In this document: piece after piece, positions 1 to 5,552 of the stretch
Numbering within the stretch: the first letter of the stretch is position 1
Layout of the letters: each line of letters begins with the position of its first letter
Source of the DNA: Anaerolineales bacterium
GTDB lineage: Bacteria; Chloroflexota; Anaerolineae; Anaerolineales; Villigracilaceae
Assembly: GCA_025056515.1 (NCBI GenBank)
Contig: JANWWB010000434.1
Span: forward strand, 1-7,100
Reading direction: 5' to 3'
Length of the DNA: 7,100 nucleotides
The notes under the pieces: generated by a model
Told to the model about the DNA's origin: nothing
The model's database searches: none
What the model saw: the letters and a program-made list of their open reading frames with translations, nothing else
Made by a program: the position numbers and the translations under genes

Positions 1-1110
1 CTGCCAACCTTTCAACGAAGAAGGAAGTATCGAAAACGAGCGGGCAAGCTGAATAGTCGGCAACGATCTCCGATGGAGTCCAAGATAGCGACGTCTCAAC
101 CGCTCCAATAAACGACTGAGGCGTGGGTCATTGGCATCGAATTCCGGCCGGGCAATTCCCTTCACCACGACACGGCGGAGCGGCAAGAAAGGTTCATCCA
201 CCGTAAGAGAGACCTGGGGATTGAGACATAGATACTCCCCCCAACGCGAACCTTTCCATGCTAATACGTGGAAGGCCTTGCCATCCCACTCATACCAAAC
301 CGGTACAACATGCGGTGTGCCATCCGGACGCACGCAAGCCAATCGCGCCGCCCAGGGCGCTTTGAGCACCGCCTGAATCTGTGCTTCATCGAGGGGTAGG
401 ACTTCTTGCACCTCTGTCATCTCAGAACGCCAGGGTGAATAGGTCGTCGCCCCGAACCGATAAGAGAGACGCGCCGCCATTGCACGTAGGCGGGGCAACA
501 TCTCTTGGATCGTCCTCTCGTCTCCACGAAATGCAGGCAAGCTCAACACCAGCGCCGCGGTAGGAAAGATACCGTCCGGACAAATCGGGAAAGCAAGGTC
601 CAATGCATCGCCACGCAAAGCCACACAGTATCCTTGCAATTGCGTCGCTTCATCCACTTCGGAGTAGAAAACTTGCCCCGGCGCGCTTTCAGCTGGAAGG
701 CGTTGGCCGGTCTTGAAGACACTACGCACCTCACGTCTACTTTCTACTTGTCCCAGCATGAGCACCTCTTGCTCCTCAAGTGGGACAAAGAGAGCTACAG
801 TTTCCCCGAGACCAAGCATTTCCGCCTCTTGAAAGAAAGCTGAAAGCATTTCAGAAGACGAGAGAGGGAACGGGCTGCCTCTCCATGCTAACAGACGCGG
901 CCCTGCACGGTATCGCCCGCGCTTTTCGGCCTGCTCCAGATACCCCAATGCCTTGAGCGTGTGCAGCAAAACAAAGAGCGTGCTGCGCGAGATGTCCAAC
1001 TGTGCAAGCAACTCGGCAAGTGTCACGCCATGCGGCTGCGAACGCACTGCTTCCAATAGCATCAGGGCGCGTTCGACAGAGGGGGAAAACAGAGTACGAC
1101 CGTTTTTCAT
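1..1110 (-). CDS. IclR-type regulator fused to PNPOx-like flavin-binding domain (3' partial)
   Basis: I read 370 codons on the minus strand from ATG at 1110; the frame is open to the window edge, so the C-terminus is missing. Residues 9-75 match an IclR winged helix-turn-helix (PSVERALMLLEAV at the start, SRSTLFVLLHTLKALGYLE as recognition helix and wing). Residues 85-220 look like the IclR effector domain: ETVALFVP, the 'VES..EVRSVFKTGQRLPA' stretch and a final PICPDG..PTAALVLSLPA block. The segment between the usual GKALLA region (here APGQVFYS) and PICPDG is much shorter than in normal IclR proteins. Residues 229-370 resemble a pyridoxamine-phosphate-oxidase-like split barrel: ARLACVRPDGTPHVVPVWYEWDG, then GSRWGEYLCLNPQVSLTVD and a VVVKGIARPEF strand. 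Such domains bind FMN, F420 or heme. The inferred role is a transcription factor with a flavin-type sensory or catalytic module; its target is unknown. No good Shine-Dalgarno lies before the ATG, but the start fits the IclR N-terminus and a promoter just upstream. Confidence 0.88.
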   Translation of the reverse strand, partial: MKNGRTLFSPSVERALMLLEAVRSQPHGVTLAELLAQLDISRSTLFVLLHTLKALGYLEQAEKRGRYRAGPRLLAWRGSPFPLSSSEMLSAFFQEAEMLGLGETVALFVPLEEQEVLMLGQVESRREVRSVFKTGQRLPAESAPGQVFYSEVDEATQLQGYCVALRGDALDLAFPICPDGIFPTAALVLSLPAFRGDERTIQEMLPRLRAMAARLSYRFGATTYSPWRSEMTEVQEVLPLDEAQIQAVLKAPWAARLACVRPDGTPHVVPVWYEWDGKAFHVLAWKGSRWGEYLCLNPQVSLTVDEPFLPLRRVVVKGIARPEFDANDPRLSRLLERLRRRYLGLHRRSLPTIQLARSFSILPSSLKGWQ

Positions 1111-1132
1111 ACAGAATAATAAACTATAGTCC

Positions 1133-1161
1133 AGTATAACATACTTTTTAGAACATCACAA
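1133..1161 (-). promoter_or_regulatory. Sigma-70-type promoter of the IclR-PNPOx regulator
   Basis: On the minus strand there is a -35 box TTGTGA (1156-1161) and a -10 box TATACT (1133-1138) separated by exactly 17 bp. Transcription would start about 7 bp after the -10, giving a leader of roughly 15-20 nt before the ATG at 1110. The self-complementary octamer ACTATAGT (1123-1130) lies just downstream of the -10, where a repressor, perhaps the gene's own product, could bind. The promoter boxes are seen directly; the operator role is inference. Confidence 0.6.
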
Positions 1162-1404
1162 TAGTCACAGCTTAGGTTCAGACATGCGTGTTTGTTCACC
1201 AAGAGACACGGAGTCCTAGGGTCTTGATGTTCAGACTTTGTGTCTTGGATCTTCAGCAAGATACACCATAAGCTCCAGCACGAAAGGCTGCGCTCGAGAT
1301 TGGTCAAGACAAAAGCCAAACTTTATCGAACTTTCAAGGCGCTCAGATGCAGACATACGTTTCGGTAGCGCCGTTATGAGAATCTTCATCCCATCAACTC
1401 ATCC
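1162..1404. other. Gene-free divergent intergenic region with a recurring CAAGA-type motif
   Basis: I see no convincing gene here: open frames are short, lack ribosome binding sites and resemble no family. The motif GTCTTG occurs at 1221-1226 and 1242-1247, two helical turns (21 bp) apart, and in inverted orientation at 1305-1310. Related sites CCAAGAGAC (1199-1207) and CAAGA (1257-1261) lie nearby. CCAAGAGACAC (1199-1209) and GTGTCTTGG (1240-1248) form an imperfect inverted pair. GTTCAGAC also occurs twice (1176-1183 and 1229-1236). These could be regulator-binding sites between the two divergent promoters, but the motifs are short and chance is not excluded. Confidence 0.3.
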
Positions 1405-1433
1405 TTGACATTCCCCCTTAACCATGATAATCT
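1405..1433 (+). promoter_or_regulatory. Promoter of the cold-shock protein gene
   Basis: A perfect -35 hexamer TTGACA lies at 1405-1410. The -10 is either TAATCT (1428-1433, 17-bp spacer) or GATAAT (1426-1431, 15-bp spacer). Transcription would begin near 1440, leaving an untranslated leader of about 70-75 nt before the gene. This start point lies downstream of the in-frame ATG at 1424, which argues against that codon as the translation start. Confidence 0.6.
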
Positions 1434-1446
1434 TATGCATGTGCAC

Positions 1447-1484
1447 GCGCCGGGTCTGCCGGAAAGTTGGCGGGCTACAGGCGC
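1447..1484 (+). promoter_or_regulatory. Potentially folded 5' leader of the cold-shock mRNA
   Basis: In the inferred leader, GCGCC (1447-1451) can pair with GGCGC (1480-1484). Inside that, GCCGG (1458-1462) can pair with UUGGC (1467-1471) around an AAAG loop. An AU-rich stretch and the Shine-Dalgarno follow directly. Long structured leaders that alter translation with temperature are known for enterobacterial cspA. A similar role here is only an inference from position and pairing. Confidence 0.3.
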
Positions 1485-1513
1485 AAAATTTTTATGTAGG
1501 AGTAAAGCAAGAA

Positions 1514-1726
1514 ATGTCTCAGAAACGTTATGTCGGCACCGTCAAGTGGTTCAACGCCACTAAGGGTTATGGGTTCATCGGCCGCGAAGATGGCGAAGAT
1601 GTCTTCGTCCACTTCTCTGCCATCCAAATGGACGGCTACAAGAAATTGGTCGAGAACCAGAAAGTGGAATTCTCCATCGAACAAGGCCCTAAAGGTTTAC
1701 AAGCGGCCAACGTCGTCATTCTGTAA
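1514..1726 (+). CDS. Cold-shock protein, CspA family
   Basis: This 70-residue protein is a single cold-shock domain of normal family length. It starts [22 protein letters not shown] and contains RNP1 (KGYGFI, about residues 17-22) and RNP2 (VFVHF, about residues 30-34), the aromatic surfaces that bind single-stranded RNA or DNA. It ends in the typical [13 protein letters not shown] strand. Family members act in the cytoplasm as RNA chaperones that melt structured mRNA in the cold or under stress. I chose ATG 1514 because AGGAG (1498-1502) stands 11 nt upstream and the encoded protein begins at the conserved domain. The longer reading from ATG 1424 would add 30 non-conserved residues and begins upstream of the predicted transcription start. 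The gene is monocistronic, with its own promoter and terminator. The genome may hold several paralogues, so no letter is assigned. Confidence 0.95.
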   Translation: MSQKRYVGTVKWFNATKGYGFIGREDGEDVFVHFSAIQMDGYKKLVENQKVEFSIEQGPKGLQAANVVIL

Positions 1727-1748
1727 TAACATCCACACGATAGACCCG

Positions 1749-1783
1749 ATCAGGCTTTCCATACAGGGAGCCTGATTTGTTTT
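1749..1783 (+). terminator. Intrinsic terminator after the cold-shock gene
   Basis: ATCAGGCT (1749-1756) and AGCCTGAT (1769-1776) form an 8-bp stem around a 12-nt loop, followed by the T-rich run TTGTTTT (1777-1783). It lies 23 nt after the cold-shock stop codon and upstream of the next promoter, so it should separate the cold-shock transcript from the redox operon. Confidence 0.82.
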
Positions 1784-1845
1784 CAAATGGACTTCGGACG
1801 GAAAATATCCCGCCCAGGTCAAATCGAATCTGGTGAAATTTCCTA

Positions 1846-1874
1846 TTGCAAAAACAGGGAAACAGGCATAAGAT
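1846..1874 (+). promoter_or_regulatory. Candidate promoter of the ferredoxin-cytochrome operon with a tandem 8-bp spacer repeat
   Basis: TTGCAA (1846-1851) and TAAGAT (1869-1874) are spaced by 17 bp and fit sigma-70 boxes, with transcription starting near 1881. The spacer is almost wholly two tandem 8-mers, AACAGGGA (1853-1860) and AACAGGCA (1861-1868). This could be an activator or repressor site or a coincidence. The ferredoxin gene itself has no recognisable Shine-Dalgarno. Confidence 0.45.
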
Positions 1875-1904
1875 AAAAGCAACGCCACGACACTCTGCCC
1901 ACCT

Positions 1905-2162
1905 ATGTCAAACCATGCCGCTTTTGCTTCTCGCCAAAAAATACTTGCCACCGGGCACATCGTTCCAGCGGTAGGACGTTGCATTCAGTGTGGCGTTTGT
2001 TCGTTTAATTGCCCGATTGGGATTGACGTGCGCCGACACGCATGGCTGGGCAAACACGTTGTCGATTCACGTTGCTTGACCTGCGGAGAATGTGTCCGGC
2101 GTTGTCCGCGTGGCGTGCTACATTTTGAGATGCTCGAGGTGTTCCAGGAGCAACGGGGATGA
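1905..2162 (+). CDS. 2[4Fe-4S] ferredoxin-type electron carrier (HdrC-like dicluster domain)
   Basis: This 85-residue soluble protein has two full cluster-binding motifs: C26-x2-C29-x2-C32-x3-C36-P and C57-x2-C60-x2-C63-x3-C67-P. Eight cysteines imply two low-potential [4Fe-4S] clusters. The 20-residue linker between the motifs is longer than in small clostridial ferredoxins and resembles the dicluster domain of HdrC-like subunits. Here it probably passes electrons to or from the flavoprotein encoded next. ATG 1905 is the only in-frame start: a stop codon lies at 1869-1871 and no GTG or TTG precedes the first cysteine. No Shine-Dalgarno is visible, so initiation is weak or the leader is very short. 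The stop codon overlaps the next start as ATGA, indicating translational coupling. The partner and direction of electron flow are inferred from context. Confidence 0.88.
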   Translation: MSNHAAFASRQKILATGHIVPAVGRCIQCGVCSFNCPIGIDVRRHAWLGKHVVDSRCLTCGECVRRCPRGVLHFEMLEVFQEQRG

Positions 2163-3505
2163 ATCGCTATGTGATTGTCGGCTCAGGCGTTGCCGGCATC
2201 AGCGCGGCGGAAGCCATCCGCGCGCTGGACGTTAGTGCAAACATCACGCTCATCAGCGAAGACCGCTACGGTTTCTATTCACGCCCGGGGCTTGCCTACT
2301 ATTTGACCGGCGAATTACCTGAAGAGCAACTTTTTCCCTACACACAAGCAGATTGGAGGAGACTCAATCTCCGTTTCATTCTCGGCCGCGCCGTTCGCAT
2401 TCGCCCCCAGGAACACCGCCTTGACCTGGAACGGGGAGACTCCGTACCTTATGACCGTTTGCTCCTAGCTGTTGGAGGCCGGGCGGTCCGACTGAACGTC
2501 CCCGGCGCCGATTTAGAGGGCATCGTTTACTTAGATACCCTCGAAGATGCGCGGAGACTTGTCGCTTTGGCGCGCCGTGCGCGCCGCGCAGTGGTCGTCG
2601 GAGGCGGAATTACAGCGCTTGAGATGGTCGAGGGCCTGGCCGCTCAGAAAACCGAAGTTCACTACCTGCTACGCGGTGAGCGCTACTGGCCGGCTGTCCT
2701 CGATGAAAGCGAATCCCGCCTGGTAGAGCATCGTCTGCAAGAACACGGCATCCACCTACACTATCGGACAGAACTGGCCGAAGCACTCGGTCGACGCGGC
2801 CGGTTGGCCGCCATTCGCACTGAGAAAGGGGAGATCCTACCCGCCGAAATACTTGCCGTTGCCATCGGGGTGAGAGCACGTCTGGAACTGGCGCAGACTG
2901 CCGGTCTTGAAACTCAGCGAGGCATCCTGGTAGATGAATTCATGCAAACCAGCATCCCGGATATCTTTGCCGCCGGAGATTGCGCTCAAGTCTTTGACCC
3001 CCTCAGCGGCCAATCGGTGATGGAAACTCTCTGGAATCCGGCGCGAGCACAGGGCGACATCGCCGGTAAAAATATGGCCGGACAGCGTACCTCGTACCGA
3101 CATGCTCCTTCGCTCAACGTCACACGCTTGGCAGGGCTGACCGTCACGATTATCGGATCGCTCGGTACCGGGCGCGAGGAAGACGCCACCATCGTGCGCG
3201 GCGAAAGCGAAGCTTGGCGTCTGCCATTTGACGGTATCACCCTGCACCAAAGCGCGGAAATCAACCGGTTGCGACTGGCTCTCGGCAAGAACACCCTGCT
3301 TGGCGCGCTGGTGATGGGTGACCAGACGCTCTCTCTCCCCCTGCAAGACCTCATCTTCCGTCAAGTAGACATCACCCCAATCCGCGCCCAACTTCTCCAA
3401 CCGCCAACAACTCTCAGCGAAACCATATTGCACTTCTGGCAAGCGCTTCCAACTTCCTCTGGTCATGCGAGGGAAACGTGCACAAAAACCGCGAACTCTG
3501 GTTAG
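2159..3505 (+). CDS. NirB-type FAD-dependent NAD(P)H oxidoreductase (stand-alone)
   Basis: A 448-residue flavoprotein of the Pyr_redox_2 family. The N-terminal FAD-binding motif is VGSGVAG (residues 7-13). A second dinucleotide fold for NAD(P)H starts at VVVGGGITALE (145-155), and the FAD ribityl motif AAGDC is at 271-275. Residues from about 318 to 410 (TRLAGLTVTIIGSLG, then LGALVMGDQ) match the C-terminal domain found after the flavin module in NirB/NasB and rubredoxin-reductase-like proteins. There is no redox-active CxxxxC pair, so it is not a disulfide reductase, and the siroheme nitrite-reductase part of NirB is absent. It probably moves electrons between NAD(P)H and the ferredoxin encoded just upstream. 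AGGAG (2146-2150) lies 8 nt before ATG 2159, inside the ferredoxin gene. The 3' end overlaps the following gene by 28 bp in another frame. The preference for NADH or NADPH cannot be read with confidence. Confidence 0.88.
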   Translation: MNRYVIVGSGVAGISAAEAIRALDVSANITLISEDRYGFYSRPGLAYYLTGELPEEQLFPYTQADWRRLNLRFILGRAVRIRPQEHRLDLERGDSVPYDRLLLAVGGRAVRLNVPGADLEGIVYLDTLEDARRLVALARRARRAVVVGGGITALEMVEGLAAQKTEVHYLLRGERYWPAVLDESESRLVEHRLQEHGIHLHYRTELAEALGRRGRLAAIRTEKGEILPAEILAVAIGVRARLELAQTAGLETQRGILVDEFMQTSIPDIFAAGDCAQVFDPLSGQSVMETLWNPARAQGDIAGKNMAGQRTSYRHAPSLNVTRLAGLTVTIIGSLGTGREEDATIVRGESEAWRLPFDGITLHQSAEINRLRLALGKNTLLGALVMGDQTLSLPLQDLIFRQVDITPIRAQLLQPPTTLSETILHFWQALPTSSGHARETCTKTANSG

Positions 3506-4038
3506 CTTTCCTTGCCATTGTTGCTATCACCGGCATTTACGCCTTGGTTGTCTGGCAGACGCGCGCCATTCCCGCTGCAGGCGGGTTCTTCGGCCATGCT
3601 TTAGGCATCCTGGGCTTTCTCCTGATGCTGATGACCGAGACCCTCTACTCCTTGCGCAAACGCGCCCGCAGAGCGCGTTGGGGGCGGATGGCCGATTGGC
3701 TCCAATTTCACATCTTCACCGGTATCGTCGGCCCTTATCTGGTACTTCTGCACACTTCCTGGAAGTTCAACGGTCTGGCCGGAGTCGTCACAGCGTTGAC
3801 TGTGCTGATCGTCATCAGCGGTTTCATCGGGCGTTACATCTACACTCGCATCCCGCGCACCCTGGATGGAGTGGAAATGGACAAACCAAGCGGAAAATTG
3901 CAAGCAGCGGCGCTCCTCAGTGCCCGGCGCGCTTTGGCCATCTGGCATGCCATTCACATCCCGATTAGCATGGCGCTCTTCACTGCGGCCTTCATTCACA
4001 TTGGCGCTGCTCTATACTATGCCACACTCTTGCGCTAG
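3478..4038 (+). CDS. Membrane di-heme cytochrome b-like protein
   Basis: A 186-residue integral membrane protein starting at GTG 3478, with GAGG (3469-3472) 5 nt upstream. I see five hydrophobic helices, at about 7-27, 38-58, 75-95, 99-121 and 158-183. The arginine-rich loop RKRARRARWGR (60-70) and the basic 121-151 loop place the N-terminus and those loops in the cytoplasm. Helix 3 carries H78 and H92 and helix 5 carries H160 and H174. Both pairs are spaced 14 residues apart, the arrangement used to bind two b hemes in cytochrome b and NarI-type subunits. By topology H78/H160 would sit near the cytoplasmic face and H92/H174 near the outer face. H40 and H157 are further possible ligands. The protein would carry electrons across the membrane, to or from the polyheme cytochrome encoded next. 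The family cannot be named precisely; cytochrome b561/ferric-reductase-like is closest. The 28-bp overlap with the flavoprotein gene suggests coupling. Confidence 0.8.
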   Translation: MHKNRELWLAFLAIVAITGIYALVVWQTRAIPAAGGFFGHALGILGFLLMLMTETLYSLRKRARRARWGRMADWLQFHIFTGIVGPYLVLLHTSWKFNGLAGVVTALTVLIVISGFIGRYIYTRIPRTLDGVEMDKPSGKLQAAALLSARRALAIWHAIHIPISMALFTAAFIHIGAALYYATLLR

Positions 4039-4042
4039 GAGG
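4037..4042 (+). promoter_or_regulatory. Strong Shine-Dalgarno on the cytochrome b stop codon
   Basis: AGGAGG overlaps the TAG stop (4036-4038) of the cytochrome b gene and sits 7 nt before ATG 4050. It fixes the start of the polyheme cytochrome and suggests termination-reinitiation coupling between the two. Confidence 0.8.
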
Positions 4043-4049
4043 CACCTCG

Positions 4050-5492
4050 ATGAACGCTTCCCGCTTGGGCTGTATCACCTTCCCAGGATTGCTCGCCGCA
4101 GGAGCGACGCTCCTGATTGTCACCATCATTACACTGCTGCGCGGTGGCGTCCTCTTCAACCCAGGAGCGCTCAACGCCCAAGCCGGTGAACCGCTTGGCG
4201 GCTACCTCTCGCACGCCGCTTTTGGCAATCAGTGTGGTTTGTGTCATGCTCCTTTCTGGGAAGCAGGTGGAATGTCCGAACGCTGTCAAGCTTGCCACAC
4301 GTCCATCGCCGCCGAGCGCTCCGACCCAAACACGCTGCACGGCGCAATCTACCAGCAATCACCCACGCTCGCCTGCCGCAAATGCCATCCTGAACATCGT
4401 GGCGCAAACGCACCCTTGACCGAATTCACCAACGGGCAATTTCCGCACGATCAACTCGGTTTCTCCTTACAGGGACATCGGTTTCATCCCAATCGGCAAC
4501 CATTCACTTGCCGAGATTGCCACACGCCGGGCTTTCCACCGTTCGACCCGATGATTTGTCAGACCTGTCATCGGCAAATCGATGTGACCTTCACCGAAGT
4601 GCACATCCTGGATTTCGGCACACAGTGTCTGGCTTGTCATGACGGCATAGATACCTACGGCGACGACTTTGACCATGGCCGCTATTTCCCGCTTACAGGT
4701 CAACATGCCGGTAAACCCTGTTCGGCCTGTCATCAGAACGCTCGCGCTCGCACCGACCTGCAAGCTACGCCGACCACTTGCTATGCATGTCACGCCTCGC
4801 AGGACATCCATGAAGGACGTCTCGGCAGCGATTGCTCAGCCTGCCATACGCCCGAGGGATGGCGACCGGCGCAATTCGACCACAATTTGGCAGCCTTCCC
4901 TCTGACCGGCAAGCATGTCTTGGTAGCCTGCGAATCCTGCCACATCAATCGGGTTTTCCAAGGAACACCCACCGACTGTTACAGCTGCCACGCCCAGGAT
5001 GACGCTCATCGCGGCGAATATGGCACTGATTGCGCTGCCTGTCATACACCGGAAGACTGGAAAAAAGTCTCCTTTGACCATGCCCGCACGCGTTTTCCTC
5101 TGACGGGCGCCCATATCGGCTTGCCATGCACACGCTGCCATGTCAACAACGTATTCAAAGGACTGTCTGCCTCGTGCTCGGCTTGCCACCAAGAGCCTCC
5201 CTACCACGCTGGGCTTTTCCGCAATCAGAGCTGCGATGCTTGCCACACCACGGTTGCTTGGCGCCCGGCGCTCTTCAACCAACCCCACGCAATCCCTATC
5301 AACCATGGGGGCGGAGCGACCTGTCAGACCTGCCATCCGAACACCCTCACCGCCTATACCTGTTACGGCTGTCATGAGCACAATCCGGCCAAAATCCGCG
5401 AAGAACATATCAAAGAAGGCATCACAACCTTCACAGATTGTATCTCCTGTCATCCAAGTGGCCAAAAGAAAGAAGGTGAGAACGACGATTGA
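4050..5492 (+). CDS. Membrane-anchored 18-heme c-type cytochrome
   Basis: The 480-residue product has 18 CXXCH heme-attachment motifs, with first cysteines at 62, 79, 109, 154, 170, 193, 224, 244, 262, 294, 310, 328, 360, 376, 395, 425, 438 and 464. Residues 9-29 form one hydrophobic helix behind a short N-terminus. I see no good cleavage site or usable lipobox (LGC at 6-8 is too close to the start), so it is probably an uncleaved anchor with the heme domain outside the membrane. Hemes 4-15 fall in four repeats of three hemes. The repeats carry FDH and FPLTGxH blocks (FDH at 207-209, 276-278 and 342-344; FPLTGxH at 213-219, 283-289 and 349-355). Their histidines are likely distal ligands, giving bis-His low-potential hemes. 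The acidic C-terminus (EGENDD) is exposed. It is the last gene of the operon and probably the outlet, or inlet, of the electron chain. No terminal-reductase active site is recognisable, so a wire or storage role is most likely. Heme attachment needs a c-type maturation system not present in this window. Confidence 0.93.
   Translation: MNASRLGCITFPGLLAAGATLLIVTIITLLRGGVLFNPGALNAQAGEPLGGYLSHAAFGNQCGLCHAPFWEAGGMSERCQACHTSIAAERSDPNTLHGAIYQQSPTLACRKCHPEHRGANAPLTEFTNGQFPHDQLGFSLQGHRFHPNRQPFTCRDCHTPGFPPFDPMICQTCHRQIDVTFTEVHILDFGTQCLACHDGIDTYGDDFDHGRYFPLTGQHAGKPCSACHQNARARTDLQATPTTCYACHASQDIHEGRLGSDCSACHTPEGWRPAQFDHNLAAFPLTGKHVLVACESCHINRVFQGTPTDCYSCHAQDDAHRGEYGTDCAACHTPEDWKKVSFDHARTRFPLTGAHIGLPCTRCHVNNVFKGLSASCSACHQEPPYHAGLFRNQSCDACHTTVAWRPALFNQPHAIPINHGGGATCQTCHPNTLTAYTCYGCHEHNPAKIREEHIKEGITTFTDCISCHPSGQKKEGENDD
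4461..5273 (+). repeat. Four tri-heme repeats inside the cytochrome c
   Basis: Residues 138-408 consist of four diverged units of about 60-75 residues. Each starts with an F-x-L-x-G-x-H block and carries three CXXCH motifs. The unit offsets by first cysteine are 154, 224, 294 and 360. The units are best conserved in B-D (FPLTGQH, FPLTGKH and FPLTGAH at 213, 283 and 349); unit A (FSLQGH at 138) is the most diverged. The repeat is seen at protein level and not as long identical DNA, so the duplication is old. Confidence 0.8.
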
Positions 5493-5508
5493 CAGAGCAG
5501 TCTCTGTC
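5491..5508 (+). other. Perfect 7-bp hairpin overlapping the cytochrome c stop codon
   Basis: GACAGAG (5491-5497) and CTCTGTC (5502-5508) form a perfect stem around the loop CAGT. The hairpin begins within the TGA stop codon (5490-5492). No T-run follows, so it is not a standard intrinsic terminator. It might protect the 3' end of the operon mRNA, cause partial termination, or do nothing. Confidence 0.4.
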
Positions 5509-5540
5509 CTTCTCAGCCAAACGGAGGCTTTTGCTCTCAT

Positions 5541-5547
5541 AGAGGAG
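5541..5547 (+). promoter_or_regulatory. Shine-Dalgarno of purB
   Basis: AGAGGAG stands 5 nt before ATG 5553 and supports that codon as the purB start. I see no convincing promoter in the 60-bp gap, so purB may be read through from the cytochrome operon. Confidence 0.7.
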
Positions 5548-5552
5548 ATACC

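Noticed and set aside
1424..1513. N-terminal extension of the cold-shock protein from the upstream in-frame ATG
   Set aside because: The 30 added residues resemble no cold-shock domain, the codon lies upstream of the predicted transcription start, and ATG 1514 has its own AGGAG.
2837..3466. Long minus-strand open frame (about 209 codons) opposite the flavoprotein gene
   Set aside because: It is antisense to a clear flavoprotein, shows no recognisable motif and has no independent signals.
4065..4073. Lipoprotein-like LGC near the N-terminus of the cytochrome c (residues 6-8)
   Set aside because: A lipobox cysteine must follow a hydrophobic signal segment; here the hydrophobic helix comes after the cysteine.
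4461..5273. Repeated pattern in the cytochrome gene as a CRISPR array or mobile repeat
   Set aside because: The periodicity comes from diverged protein repeats with heme motifs; there are no identical DNA repeats with unique spacers.
5489..5517. Possible purB promoter beginning with TTGACA at 5489-5494
   Set aside because: The -35 hexamer is perfect but overlaps the cytochrome c stop codon, and no acceptable -10 box lies 15-19 bp downstream.
4836..5540. Minus-strand open frame of about 234 codons opposite the cytochrome c
   Set aside because: Its alanine- and glycine-rich translation mirrors the repeated CXXCH codons on the plus strand; it is a shadow of the real gene.
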